A stretch of DNA of 64,000 nucleotides from Leucaena leucocephala (Eukaryota > Streptophyta > Magnoliopsida > Fabales > Fabaceae): the NCBI GenBank assembly GCA_037074615.1, contig CM073547.1, positions 1,612,001 through 1,676,000 on the forward strand. Direction: 5' to 3'. The notes under the pieces were generated by a model. The model ran no database searches and was not told the origin of the DNA. It was given only the letters and a program-made list of their open reading frames with translations. A program made the translations under genes and the position numbers. This document shows, piece by piece, positions 22,634-35,414 of the stretch (position 1 is the first letter of the stretch; the number at the start of each line of letters is the position of its first letter).

Positions 22634-25600
22634 TCATTTTCTCTTCCTTGCTTTAATTCTGCGATTTCTCCGCACTTCACCACCTTTGGGTGAGGGAACA
22701 AGAGGATTTGTTGCTGCGCTATCAACGTTTATATTTGCATCAGATTCCTCAGTATCTGTAATATGCTTCCTCTTTATAGAGCTTTGGGATTTTGATTTCT
22801 GTATATTCCCCTCCTGGGACACTGATTTTGAGTCCCTCTTCTCATCACCAAGTGCCATCTCATTTTCAACTCTGCTGGAAGTGGCACCCTGTGAAGCACT
22901 TTTATTTGCCCTGGCTTCCATACGTGGGGAATTCCGAAAGCTCCAACGAGCATTCTCGAACCATTTGCTAACCTGAAAGTGAGGAGGGGTGTGGGAATTA
23001 AATAAAAGTTATAATATAATATAAGGCTAGAAAAGCATTTAACTATTGAGAACAAGAGATAGGACCTGTTTGAAAGTAAGCCCAAGTTCTTGTGCCAGGC
23101 CTTCTTTTGTGGCACGATCTGGGTACTGATTGTCTTTAAAGTTTTTGTAAAGTTCCTGAAAATACAAATTCAGTCACTGTAAAAGAAACCCTTCCTTTTA
23201 ACACGAAAGCTTCAAAGCTTAACTGTGTAACTAGGATGATAATGCACCATTACCTTAACTGCATCTTCCACAAATCTTTTGTAAGTTGAAGATCCTCGCT
23301 TTTTATCATTTGAACCAGCCCTCTTAGAGCCTTCAAGTGATTTACTGGGCGAATTGTCCATATTTTCAACTTTAGTTTGACGAGTATTTCTCCTAGGAGT
23401 ATTTTCAGTTTCTTTCTGCATATGATCTGGTATTGAGGTTTTCCCATTTGGTGACACTGGCGGCCCTTTGCTAGTGACTTTCTTTTTCCTACTTAAAGCA
23501 GGACTATCCGTCCAATCTTCATCATCGCTAGTATCAGATGGAGCATTTTGGTAGGTCTCCTATAAAAGGAAAAAAGATAGCTAAAAACTGGAATATAGAG
23601 AAAGCAATTAAATGGTAAAAAAAATAGCTCTCTTCACACACTCCTGCAAGTGCAGAAAAACATTCAGGGAACTGCAGCACAGCATGGGAAACACATCTAC
23701 TTCATATGAGAAAAACAGAAGGTGCATGCAGAATCATAGATTGGCATTATAAACCATAAACCATGAAAGGTAACTTACATCATACAACTTTTTGTAGTCC
23801 AACCTTTCAATATGTCTTTTCCCAGAAATAGGAGTGGAATCTTCACCAGGATCTAACTCTGACAAAGATGATGCAGGTACAGGATCGTTATCCTGTCCAG
23901 ATAATGCATTACCCTTAACTACATCAGCAACGTCCTCAGAATCAGACGTGAAATCAGAGCTTGAACTTTCTTTAGCCACATCTTTGTCATGATCTACAGT
24001 ATCAGGATCATAATCGTTGTCCTCTGAATCATCAGAAGGAAGGCCTAAGTATGGGTCCTCATTACATGAAGCCTCCATTTTCTCAGAAGCAGAATCATCC
24101 TCAGACTCATCAGAACTTGACTCGCCTCCTTCAACCTCCTCATCATCTGCAACATCAGGATTATAATCATCATCCTCGGAATCATCTGATGGAAGTCCCA
24201 AGTTGTCATCCACTTTATTCCCAGCAGCCGCAGCTGCCTCTGGAAAGACCCTCTGAGCAGCAGGAGCACACATGATGAGGAAAGAAAAATCCAAGAGTAA
24301 TAACTAAGGAATGGACGGAGAGCAAAAAGTTCCCACGGACCTCCCAGAAATCACATATAGAGAGCCTTGTTCCGAAGGAGTCATTAAGGAGATCAAAACA
24401 GTCATCCTTGCAATCACATCCCGGGCACAGCCAACCCTCATCATCGGTTGGAACTGTTGCCAGAAAAGTATATACATAAATGTTCAAAAAGTTTGTGAGC
24501 ACTAAATGATCAAATCAGGAGGTTAGAAGATTACTATTCTCAGATAACAATGGAGGTTCCAAACAGAACTGGTGAAATCCACGATCACAAGCACCATCAC
24601 AAAGTATTATATCATTACCAGTGGTCAATTCTTTGGACCTGCATTTTGCACAAAATATCTGCCACAAAAAAATTCAAGTCAGCAACACAGGTCTAGATAT
24701 CAAGTATAGACTACAATCCTGGAGAAATAATTTTCCATTTAGGAATCAAATATAAAAGATCAACCTACATCCTCACTGCAAATCTCTCCTTCAGAATCAA
24801 ACAAAGATTGGGGAAGCCTCCCTTCAGCACACAATGTATCCAAATGTCGAAACAAATCCCTAATTTTCAATTTAAAACCAAGTATTTTAGACTTAGCATG
24901 TTGAAGCTCCTTCTCAGGTTTTAATTTTTCCAAGCTGCAAAAGAAATAAACAGTGAAATTAGAAACAACATAAAAACTCCATGTAGAAACGACATAATAA
25001 GGAAGGCATAAACAAAATGCACCCCACAAGGTATTACTAAAATATAATATAATCCTTTACTTTTAACTGGTCAAGTAACAATTAAATGATAACACACATG
25101 ATATAATCAGAATATAATGAAAACCCAAGTACCCACGCTTTTATTAAACAGCTTTAATAAAAATGCAACACAAAAAAATTCTAGTCTTGAAAACACCATA
25201 AGCAAGAATTTCATTTAACTCAACGGTAAATTATAAGGAAACTTAGACTGAAGTGTTGAAAAAGTGCCACACAAGCACTAAAGGCCACTATAAATGCAGT
25301 ATTATTTTGTTTTCTCAGCAATTAAACAAAATAAATGACATTCTGAATTAGAGGCTAAGATCCAAGGTAGATCAGGATGGAAAGCTCATATCCAAATATA
25401 ATATCCAAATATAGAATACAACTTTGTCAAATAGCATAATAATTAGAAGATTTTACATACCTATATCCTTTCCAGCCCTCACCAGAATAAGCATCAATCA
25501 AGTTCTGCTCATAGCTCACTCGACTTAAAAAATATCTTAGACGAGCTCTGATCCTTGAATATTCATCAGTCACTATCCTCCCTCCACCCTTATTCTTCTT

Positions 25601-26731
25601 CCTGCCTTTTCTTCTATTTTCTCCAACATGATCCACATTAACCAAATTAGTGTTTGATTGGGATGGTTTAGGTTTTTCACGCACCCTTGATCGCAAAACT
25701 CTGTCACTACTTCTTAGAATATATTTTTTCTTCAATGATGTTGTAGTTCTTTTATCCTTGCACCCTAACCGGGCACGAGTTTCCCTTTTGGAGTTTCTTT
25801 GCAAAGAGTTTGGACTACTGCCCATGGGAGTTTCTTGAGAAGGTGGATCTAATTGTTCAATTGCACCACTTCTTTCCACAGGTTCATTATTTTCATTTTT
25901 GGACACCTGCTGACGTTTGTTCTGAGATTCATCATTAGATAAAAAACCAGAAATCTGTTTTAAGGTATTGTGTTGAAAGCATGAACCCCCTCCATTCTGG
26001 CAACTATTGTCTAAGTCGCCCTGAGATTGTGTTGCCAATTGAATGACAGAATCTCCAATCATACTGTCAGAAACTGTAAGTTGTTTTTCATCAAGAAGAG
26101 AGCTGGTTTCCTCATTGCCTAGGACCCTTTGTTCATTGTTCAAAAATTTGGAGCCAGTCTGAGTAGTTTTCTCAGATGTTTTAAAATGAGCAGTTCTGGG
26201 ATCAAGTGTATGCAACTGTTCTGAGGTCTTATGGATATGGCACAAAGACTTTCTAGTTTTGCTACTCAAGTTCTCTGAGGAAGCATCCATGCCAATAGAA
26301 TTGCCCAGTTCTAAAGTCTTATGTTGAAAACCTGAACCTTTTTCAGTTTGACAGCTTTTGTCTAAGTCACATTGAGGTTGTGCAGGAAGTTGAAAAGCAG
26401 AATTCCCAATCACACCATCTGAAGGTGATTTTTCATCAATAAGAAAGGTGGTTTCCCTAGTTCCAATAACCTTTTGTTCATTATCCAAAGACTCAGAATC
26501 AATCTGATTAGGTTTTTCTGGCAATTCAGAATGTGTAATTCCCAAATCAATTGTATGCAGCTGGGCTGAGGTGTTGTTATCATGGTGCATTAGCTCCCCA
26601 TTTTTGCTATTCATTTGATCTGAGGGAGCCTCCATGCTGATAGCATTGGCCTGCTCTACGGTATCATGTCGAAAGCATGAACCTTCCCCATTCTGACAAC
26701 TCTTGCCTAAATCACAGTTCATTTTGAACAT
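22634..26731 (-). CDS. PHD-finger homeodomain protein, HAT3.1/PRHA type
   Basis: Coding exons in transcript order: 26731-25461, 24934-24769, 24658-24535, 24453-24341, 24252-23779, 23559-23254, 23155-23066 and 22972-22634. Phases close throughout, giving 960 aa. Features: a three-times repeated N-terminal region (residues about 6-270); a basic RRKGRKKNKGGGR stretch; YSRIRARLRYFLSRV; a C4HC3 PHD finger (C482, C485, C499, C503, H508, C511, C530, C533); two acidic GLPSDDSED blocks in residues 559-716; a homeodomain at about 803-862 ending WFENARWSFR; and a basic tail RRNRRIKARKRK. This is the layout of plant HAT3.1/PRHA, nuclear proteins that bind DNA through an unusual homeodomain, with a PHD finger for chromatin. 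ATG 26731 is chosen because TAA lies directly upstream in frame. The divergent N-terminus is the weakest part of the model. Confidence 0.9.
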
Positions 26732-27890
26732 TTACATCAATACATAATGAGGAAAACAACTGATATGCATTACAATGTCCACCATTCTTTTGATCATGAT
26801 GAGTTCTCCACGTTGAAGATGATTGATCTGTGGGAACAAAGATAAACAAATCCCTTCAGCTATGTAATATTTGTCAATTCAACACACTACATTGAAAACC
26901 AGAGTGAGGCTTGAGAAGAGGTTCCAACATGCACATCATTGAATATCCTATTCTCAGTTAACTTCATGAGAGTGCGAGAATTGGACAGTAACATGTATAG
27001 AATTATATTATAAATGGTAAACATCTTTTTTTTCACTTCAACGATAGATAACTGTCAGAAAATTCTCAACTTGATACAACTGCCGTGCATATTCACTAGT
27101 CGCTAAAAGAAAAAATCTAAGTCACTACGTGTATTGAGTGTAAGACTTGGAAGGACAAGCCACACCAAGTCATCAACAGCTCAAAGCTCCAGCTAGAAAT
27201 ATTAATTAACTGTTCCCAGCTGCCAGCCAAAATCAACAAATGAAGGGAAATATTCATATATTTCAAATGCTCAGTTTGAGTTGCAGCCTATAAAATCTGA
27301 AACTCTATCGTGCATTTTTTGTGAGAGGTGAAAAAATAAATAAAACAATGCCCCACAATATACGCCACAAAGTGCGGTCTATTCACGGAAAAATTTGAGT
27401 AGGAATGCCAATATGTAAGCTGGAGAGCTAAGTCTTGCAACTTCTTGAGCACAAACAGCATTAATAACAAAAGATAAACGTTCAAATTATTAGGCCGCAC
27501 TAATAGGGAAACAGAAACCCACCACTAGAGAATGAAAAACAAAAACTAAGCAAAATCAGCAATACCCGGAGAATAAAAAACATTACTTTCGGCAGCTAAG
27601 TAATAACGATAAGGGAATTAAGCTAAATCAGAAACGTACGTTATAGACATGAGTAACACAGTAGCCTTCGCGCCCAATGGAGGAAGCGGTGAGAGGAAGA
27701 TTGAATGGGCAGCGGAAAAGGAGGAATTCAATTGTGGTTTGGATTTGGATCCAATGCGTTGTCCTGAGAGTTGAGAAAGCCGAGAAAGAAAATCTGAGCC
27801 ACCGTCGAAATTTTCACCAATTTACGAAAGTAGGGCTCCAAAATTGAATTCAACTTTTTTATATGTCGCGCTCGCGGCGTTTCCGTGTCG
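26732..27890 (-). promoter_or_regulatory. 5' leader and promoter of the PHD-homeodomain gene, with upstream ORFs
   Basis: A probable first, mostly non-coding exon lies at about 27880-27640, ending AAC/GTACGT, and can join CCCACAG/ATCAATC at 26827. In that spliced leader ATG at 27650 opens a short ORF (MSITSII...) that ends at TGA, and ATG at 26797 opens a 21-codon ORF whose TAA (26734-26732) is followed directly by the main ATG. The promoter end is GC-richer than its surroundings. The splice join is inferred. Confidence 0.45.
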
Positions 27891-29738
27891 CCATTTCATT
27901 TGAAAGAAATCCCTACCCTCGAGCGGGATCGAGAATAAACGAAAGTTCGGATTTCGGATTGATGAAAAATAAAGGAGCAAGAATGTTCACTAAAATAAAT
28001 ATATGTTAGAAAATTTCCCTTTTTTAAGGTATAATTATTCTTTTTTATTTTTTCATAATAACAGACGTAGGGAGACAAGAAAATATTATATGAATCTATC
28101 CATAGCAAAAAGACTAATTTCAACCAATAGAGTTGGTCTATATCCTCTATACCATCTGCCAACAGCTCAACTTTCTATAAATTTTAGTATATATTGAAGG
28201 ATATATTAAATGAATGACTTACGTTGAACGAATGTCGATCGATAATCAGAGTGATAGTGCAGCGTAGACGCCTGTAATGGGCATCAGCATCAGGAATTTT
28301 GAAAACGAGTTCTTTGAGCCAATAAATTCAACAATTTCAGTGAACCCAAAATCTTTTACAAGTTGCTATATCATGCTACTGCTTATCTATCTACTTTTTG
28401 ATTGGTTTCTTTCCCATTTATTTCATTTTTTTTATTTACATTTGTAGAGCATTTGCACATATATATTACGTTGAATCTGCTCTGCACTTAATATCTAATT
28501 TGAATATGGGGATAATACGTGCGTTTGGGAACCGGTGCTCCAAAACAATATGAAAGCAATTGTCTCAAAAATTAAAAAAATTAGCTTCCAAACATAGCCG
28601 TGGTTGGATAAGAATATGATCCCCCTTGGGACCATTTTTTGTTTTTGGGCAATCCCCCTTGAAACTTAAACGACCCATACTATTTTTATTCCCATAAATT
28701 CAACATCCAACCTCTCAACGATACACTGCCCTTTTTGGGAAGGATCAAACATTTCCGCCTCTTTAATATAAAATTTATTTAATTAATTTAAATAAATTAA
28801 TAAAATTAATTATTTATAATAATTATATATTAATTTTTTTAAAATATTTTTTTAATCATACATATTTAAACTATCTTAATAGAAACTTTCTAAATATATA
28901 TAATCATATAAAAGTACTTTAAAAAAATTATAATATTAGGAAATAAAATAAATTATAATTTTATATCTATAACTAAAATAATCTTTTTATTAAACTCTTA
29001 TATTTATGATAGAAAAGAGTATTAGCTATCAAATGACAAACAAGGAAACTATAAAAGAAACTTTGCTGAAAAAATTAATTGTTGAAGTGAAACAAGAAGT
29101 AAGTATCAATATCAATATAGTGTACAAATTTTATGACAAGTCACTATTCAAACAGTTCATAGTAGGATTTAGATATCTCAATTCTCTTTCCAATCGCAGT
29201 ATTATAGAATTCCACTAATTATTCTGCTTCAAAGGCCTTTTTCGGTCTGCCAAAAAGAATGACACAATTTATGGTGGAACATTATACATGAAAGGGAAGG
29301 AAATGAAAATACATATAACATGGCAAACAAATAGCAAAAGATTAAAACAGGTCACAAAGGGTAAATAGGAAGGACAAATGTAAGAACGGGCAAATATGAC
29401 GCAACATCGAAAATTTTTCATTCAACCCTCAACAGGACATACAGAACAAGAAACCTTGCTGATACTGGTTTCCAACTATAATTGCAAATCATATGAACTT
29501 GTGGATCTCAAAACTCGCAAATTTACTTCTACTATGATAAATATCTCATCCGAGTGATAATAACAAACGATCTCACCCAAGTAAGATCCTCTCTGAATCA
29601 AGCATAATATCTAGGAATCATGATGACCAATTTTCACTGGCACCCAAAAAGGAAGTGAATGAGATTATGTATTGAAGGTGTACCCGAAGTGCTAGTCTTC
29701 CTGGAGAACCGAGTAAAGAACTTATCAGGAAATGCAAG
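27891..29738. other. Intergenic DNA, AT-rich
   Basis: No supported gene is seen. 28750-29000 is almost pure A/T. Short GTGCGTTTGGGAACCGG and CCAAACATAGCCGTGG segments near 28518 and 28590 could be the ends of a small MITE but do not match well. Confidence 0.45.
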
Positions 29739-31346
29739 TTATTCTGAGTCTGATGAGTCTTCCCTACTGCCCTGCCGAACACTTCTGATTTGTGCACGGG
29801 ACCTTGCATGATTAACTGATGATTCACCCTCAAAAAAGATTACTTGAGCTTTAGCCAATCTTTCCTCCAGTTCCTCCGTGCTAAACTCATCAGTATTACC
29901 AAGTTGATCAAATCCCACCTAATCCATACAACGATATTAATTTGCAGGTGCTAAATTAAATAATTAAGAGTGAAACCTCTTAATACCTAACAAGTATGGC
30001 CATACACAAACACACGTACCACGTAGTCATCGACTTTGGTATTCTTTATGAGGGAAAGAGTTGGAAGAACAACGATCTTGAGCCTCTCAGCCAGGAATGG
30101 ACTTTTCTCAGCATTAATTTTCACAAACCTTGTCTCAATATGCTGCTTTGCCAAAATATTTAAGTGCTTGTCCATGACCTGCAAATAAACTGCAAACATT
30201 AAATATTTCTCCAACTAATCAATTCCATACAGAAAGACACCATGTTAAGAAAAGTGCAGAATTGGTGATGTAAGCCCCTCTTAACACGCCACACTACTGC
30301 ATTTTTAGGCTTTAGCAGCACGCTTTGGTCCAAAAAAAAAAACAAATATTCAATATACTACTAGGATAATGCCATAAAGAATAAGTTAAAGGTTCAGATG
30401 GTGAACTTCATTTCCATTGAATGCAACTACTTCAAAAGTTGAAGGACCACTAAGAGAGCAATTTTATCAGCATGGAAACTCTGTTTCTAAGGTTACTCAT
30501 GAAATCTTTCTAAAACCAGACATTCAAAGTTCCCAATAGTAGAAAATATACCAAGCTCTTAATACAACATCAAGGTGCTATGTCTAACATCTCTCCTTTT
30601 TCATTTAGGAAAATATAGTTCGCTAAGATGCATTGAAGACTGATGCTGCTACTCAAGATGTCATATGAACTCCACCCCCCCCCCCAACACCTAAAAAAAA
30701 ATCGTGAATGGGGTAGTATTCGTTGCTTTCAGCTGAATTAAAAGCATCATGCGGTTCCGAGAGAACATCTTACTTGGACCGGCAAGGAGATAAATTATCG
30801 TGTTTATAATCGAAATTTACGTTCAGTTGTATAGATTTTATCCAAATTCTCACCGTTATGCTAACAAGTATGCTTATTGCAAGTTTTAGTCAATAAAAAC
30901 AACCCCTATCTTGCATGTTATTTGAAAACAATTCTTCCAAAAAATGCCAAGTTGCAATAACTAGAAAAGGGTGGGAAACGAGCTCCAAGATTAACTCTCC
31001 ACATATAACAACCAAGAAGTTCCAATAAAAAGGCGCGAATCTGTACCTTACAGGGCCAGTTCTCGCGGTAGAAGTGGCAGACGACGCGCTCACTAGCCCT
31101 AACGACGGAGAAGAAGTCTTTCTCAGAAGGAATCTCAGAGTATTCTCCATGTCCAAGGGAAATCCATCGGCTCCGCTTCTCTGCCATCTTCTTCATCTGC
31201 TGCATTCTCCGCTCCCTCAACGCCTCCAGATCGTCATCATCGAGTCGGTCCAGGACCGCGATCTCCTCATCGAGCTTGTCCTCAACCGCCTGAGCCACCG
31301 TCAGCACCTGCTTCTCGATTACCTCTTTAATCTTAGGGTTCTCCAT
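29739..31346 (-). CDS. Thioredoxin-domain protein 9 (TXNDC9/phosducin-like 3) homologue
   Basis: Exons 31346-31047, 30178-30020 and 29918-29739 encode 212 aa, the usual length for plant members. ATG 31346 starts MENPKIKEVIEKQVLTVAQ, then an N-terminal helix with LDDDDLEALRERRMQQMKKM, the phosducin-like signature. The thioredoxin fold follows: FYRENWPCK (W97-K100), HIETRFVKINAEKSPF, and the cis-proline VLPTLSLIKN (P139). Only one cysteine remains of the CxxC, so it is not a redox thioredoxin. The tail is Ser/Asp-rich (DSSDSE). Animal and yeast relatives (TXNDC9, Plp1) bind the CCT chaperonin and modulate tubulin/actin folding; the same cytosolic role is inferred here. Introns are GT-AG. Confidence 0.93.
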
Positions 31347-34300
31347 CTGCGAAATTCTGAGCAAGATCTCTCCTTCCCACTCTCCTTTGCGAATGGATGG
31401 AATTGCTAGAAGGCGGGGCTCAGGGTGAGTCGGAGACCGGAATGCGATGTCATTTTTGGGTCCCAAATTGCAAGAGAAAATGTTGGGCTACCTTTCCGGG
31501 TGAGGGCATCATGATGGCCCAGATCGATCGTGCTCATGGGGGAATAAGGAACTCCAATAATGTGTCTGGCCTAGAAGAGTAAATTGGAAATCATAATGAA
31601 CCGTAGTTCTTAACGAAAAAAACAAATTGAGTCTATAGTAAAATATAATATTAAAATAAATACCTTAAGAAAATAAACACAACAAATCGGAATGAGATAT
31701 TAGGTAGTCGATTCTCACAGCGGTTTGAGGAAATAGTTTCACACTAGTAGGCTTAGTTTTTTTTTTTACCCACCTAATTTATTAGATATTTGCCCTGACT
31801 ATATCTAGATCTGACATGTATCGCGCACCTAGTTATAGTGAGTGAGTCTCCCAACAAAAATTTTTTACATATGTCAAGGCTCAAATTTAAAATCTCACTT
31901 AGGAATTTAGGAATGGTTAAAAAAAGCAAAGAAAAAGAAAAATTAGAAATTTAGGAATGGTGTGTGGAATTAATTAATGTTGTTACGCAGAAGACTAATT
32001 AAAGACTCCATGTTCACGCACTTTGTGTTTATTAATTTGATCACAAAGTTATTTAAGGCAAATTAAATGGAGGAATGGAACTTGTGAAGCGAAATGACAG
32101 ATGATGTCACAGTGAATTGACAAGATAACAAAACATGGTCCCTATTTTAATTACTAAGAATACTTGATCCAGCAATAGATTTGTTAAAATATAAAGTGAG
32201 AGAATTAAGATTCAGATCTCAACTTGCTAAGAAGGATATCTAGAGAGAGAGGTATATTGGTTACAAAATATTGATCCGAATTAATTAGTTATTCGGATGC
32301 GTCTAATAATATAATTTAAAAAAAAATAAAAAGCTACATGAAGTAATGTGAATGGGAAACAGAGAAAAGAAAGAAGTTGACCAACTTGAACTCTCGCTCT
32401 CGGACACGCACTTTGGTTGGTTCATAAAGGTCGAGAGATTAGGTGTAAAAGTGAGGAGGCTCAGTCATCGGCCACCCCTTGAGGTGCAGGAGGGAGTGAT
32501 CGCTCATACATCTCAATCCGGGTGACGATATTTTTAAGGAGGCTGCCCCCACTCAAAATCCGTTTTCCACGTGCTACGCCGCGTAACCCCCAATATCTGT
32601 TTTTAGGCCGTGTCGCTCATTGGCAACATACCGTCCTCATAGGCCTCTTGGGTGCTTCCCACCTGGCCCACCTCCTTGTCTTCAATCGCTCAAATTCAAA
32701 TTTAAAAATTAGTTTAAATGGTAAATAATTTGATATTATTTAAATAAAATATTAATTTTAAGTTTTAATATATATATATATATAATTCTTATTGAGAGAC
32801 TCATCTATCATAATTAAATACATGATGTGGGTCATATCCGAATATAGTCAGAATAAAATTCTAATAAATCAGATGAACAACTAAAAAAAAAATCAAAACA
32901 CTCATCAGTCCAAATCTATCCCAATCTTTTACACTCAAGTACTCGACTATTTCATTTTTAACATTTTCTATCAAATAATACAAAAATTATAGCAAATTAT
33001 TTATTAGTACTTATAATTTTGATTTAATTATAATTTAATCAATAAAATTTAGCTCAATAAAATTTAATTCTTATAATTTTAATTTAGTTAAAATTTAATC
33101 ATTATAGTTTTCACTGTTTAAAATTATAATTTTTAAAATTTATAAAATATATAATCTTATTTTTAAAATATATAAATTATAAAAAATTTATTGTAATCAA
33201 TTTAAAACTATAAAAATTAAATTATATGAAATTAAAATTTATTTATTAAGTTATAATTAAATTAAAATTATAAAAAAAACATATTAATTTTTCTTAAAAT
33301 CATCTATACAACTCTATAATATTTCTTTGTTATAACCAAATAGCATATATGATTAATAAATGTAAAAAATATGCAGAGGATATGACTTGTGGATTCAGGG
33401 CGCAACATTTTTTAAACATATCATACGATCATATAGCAGATTCACAGCATTAAAGTAGTTTATTCATATAATTTTTTTATTCCAGAAAAAGATGAACGTA
33501 TGAATTACCTTTTGTATTTTTTTGGTAGAGACAAAGGCGAAAGAATCTTTTATGGATATTTTTTTTTTGTTTGAAAGGGGGGGGAGTGAAATTTAATTTG
33601 AGTATGAATAGTAGTAGTGGAAGCTCCATAGACTCCAAATGCCACAACAAGCTTAGTGGAAAATTAAGGAATAATTACTATTTACTTCCCTACAAATAAT
33701 TTAATTATTAAAAATCATAAAATAAGTGAGGAGTGTATATAATTTAGTGTCATTTCATACAATACTAGATAAATCTTATTATTTTATGCATGTACTCCAT
33801 CCGCATTACTCAAATTCTCACAATTATATTATTTTTAAGTAATAAATTTAAAAACAACTGTAATGAGCTTTAATATATTTTATTATAAAATATTTTCAGG
33901 GTGATAATAATCTAAAAAAAGAAAATACTCATAGCTCATGACTCATGTCTAAAAAAACTTTTAAGATAATGAATCTAAATCCTATATTTTTATTTAGTTG
34001 ATGTGATAATTCGTTATAAGCTTTTACAGCCTTAAAAATGGCAGTTAACAATGATTAAGTACAAGCTGTACTCACTTGAACTACTATGATTAGTACCATT
34101 GTAACGGCACTAAAATGGTTGAAGTCTTTGGTCTAAGCTGTAGGCTTTTTAATTGAGGAGAAAAGTCAAAAAAAGGTGAAGATCATATCCAACAAGAAGG
34201 GCAGTGAGTGATATCAAAGGAGGAGGGTTCGTTATATGTGAAAGCTTTGTGAAAAGCTAAAAGCAAATATTAGATATAAGAGGTAAGTGAAGACTCGAAG

Positions 34301-34703
34301 GATTTTTATTTTTTTTTTTGGCTAAAAAAATTTAGATTCATCCACAAATTAGGATTAGGTGAGTTATTAATTATTTTTAAATATAAATTTAAATATCTAA
34401 AAATTATTATTCATCTTTAAATACTATAATTAGAATTATAATAAAATATTTTTTAAAAAAATTAAATATATTTTAGATAATTATATATTTTATTTTGTAT
34501 TAATTGAACCTAAAAAGATATTAATATATAGAGAGAGAGGAAATGAAAATGCCTTTGTCCATAAGGAACCGCTGCTTTTTACACTAGTGGGCCTCACACT
34601 TCCCTAATCATTCCCTTTCAGATGCAACTAATTGCTGGGTTCCACTTCCTTTATGACATCTTCAGTTTCAATGTCTCATCACCCAAATCTGATCTCTCTA
34701 AAC
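31347..34703. other. Gene-poor AT-rich DNA
   Basis: It contains the 5' flank of the TXNDC9 gene, a SINE relic (31757-31900), a relatively GC-rich patch at 32400-32660 with CCACGTGC (a G-box core) but no recognisable product, and long A/T-rich tracts at 32700-33350. No gene is supported. Confidence 0.5.
31757..31900 (-). mobile_element. SINE, copy B, 5'-truncated
   Basis: Same body as copy A on the minus strand (GGGAGACTCACTCACTATAAC, then AGATCTAGATATAGTCAGGG) with an A-rich tail (poly-T at 31757-31767 on the plus strand). The match stops inside the tRNA-like head at about 31900, so it is truncated and no target duplication is seen. Confidence 0.6.
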
Positions 34704-35308
34704 TAGAGGTGGTAATGCGGGCCAACCCGCCGGATACGGGTTGGCCCGCCGCGGGTTAGCCTGAAAGCGGGCCAAAATTAACCGGCCCGCTTTCAGGCGG
34801 GTTGGTGAAACACTAACCCGAGCCCGCCAATTTTTTTTTTTAAATTATTTATTTATTTTTTTAAAAAAATATTTTCATATATATTTTTTTAAAATAATTT
34901 ATATGTATCAATATTAATTGAAAGTATGATCTAAAATTGTCAAAATATTTATTTTTTTAACTTTATCACTATCTATATATAAATTTGTCACAAGTAAAAT
35001 AATAATAAAATAAAATATATATTTAAAGAAATGACTTGATAAGATAAAGTTAGCATAAATTAAGTATAATGTAAACTTTAATTTGGTTAAAACTCTAAAA
35101 TTAATAAAGTGTAATATAAATAATAAAAATTTAAAAATAAAAAAAAAAGCGGGCTAAGCGGGCTAACCCGCCAACCCGGCGGGTTAGCCCGCCGCGGGTT
35201 CGGGCTTGGCGGGTGCGGGTCAAAAAGACCCGCACCAAAATGGGTTGCCAATTTGGCAACCCAACCCGCCATAAAATGGCGCGGGCCCAACCCAAATTTC
35301 CACCTCTA
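34704..35308. mobile_element. Non-autonomous hAT transposon, 605 bp, with 8-bp target duplication
   Basis: The left end is TAGAGGTGGTAATGCGGGCC; the right end, reverse-complemented, is TAGAGGTGGAAATTTGGGTT. CTCTAAAC flanks the element exactly at 34696-34703 and 35309-35316, the 8-bp duplication typical of hAT transposition. The first 110 and last 160 bases are GC-rich with many copies, in both orientations, of GGGTTAGCCCGC and GGGTTGGCCCGC, likely subterminal transposase-binding repeats. The core is A/T-rich. No transposase frame is present. Confidence 0.88.
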
Positions 35309-35414
35309 CTCTAAACACCCCCACCCCTCTTTATTAGGTGCTTTTAGTTTAGTTTCATTACTTAATTTAATTTAATACTACACCATTCTATTTACATAAT
35401 ACCAGTTTGGGTTT

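Noticed and set aside
24051..24275. Plus-strand 74-codon frame rich in His/Pro/Gln.
   Set aside because: Antisense shadow of the acidic Ser/Asp/Glu exon of the PHD-homeodomain gene.
30671..30685. Poly-C runs (also at 9988, 41941 and 48704) considered as G-quadruplex or regulatory sites.
   Set aside because: They are single homopolymers, not four spaced G-runs, and lie in introns or intergenic DNA without conserved context.
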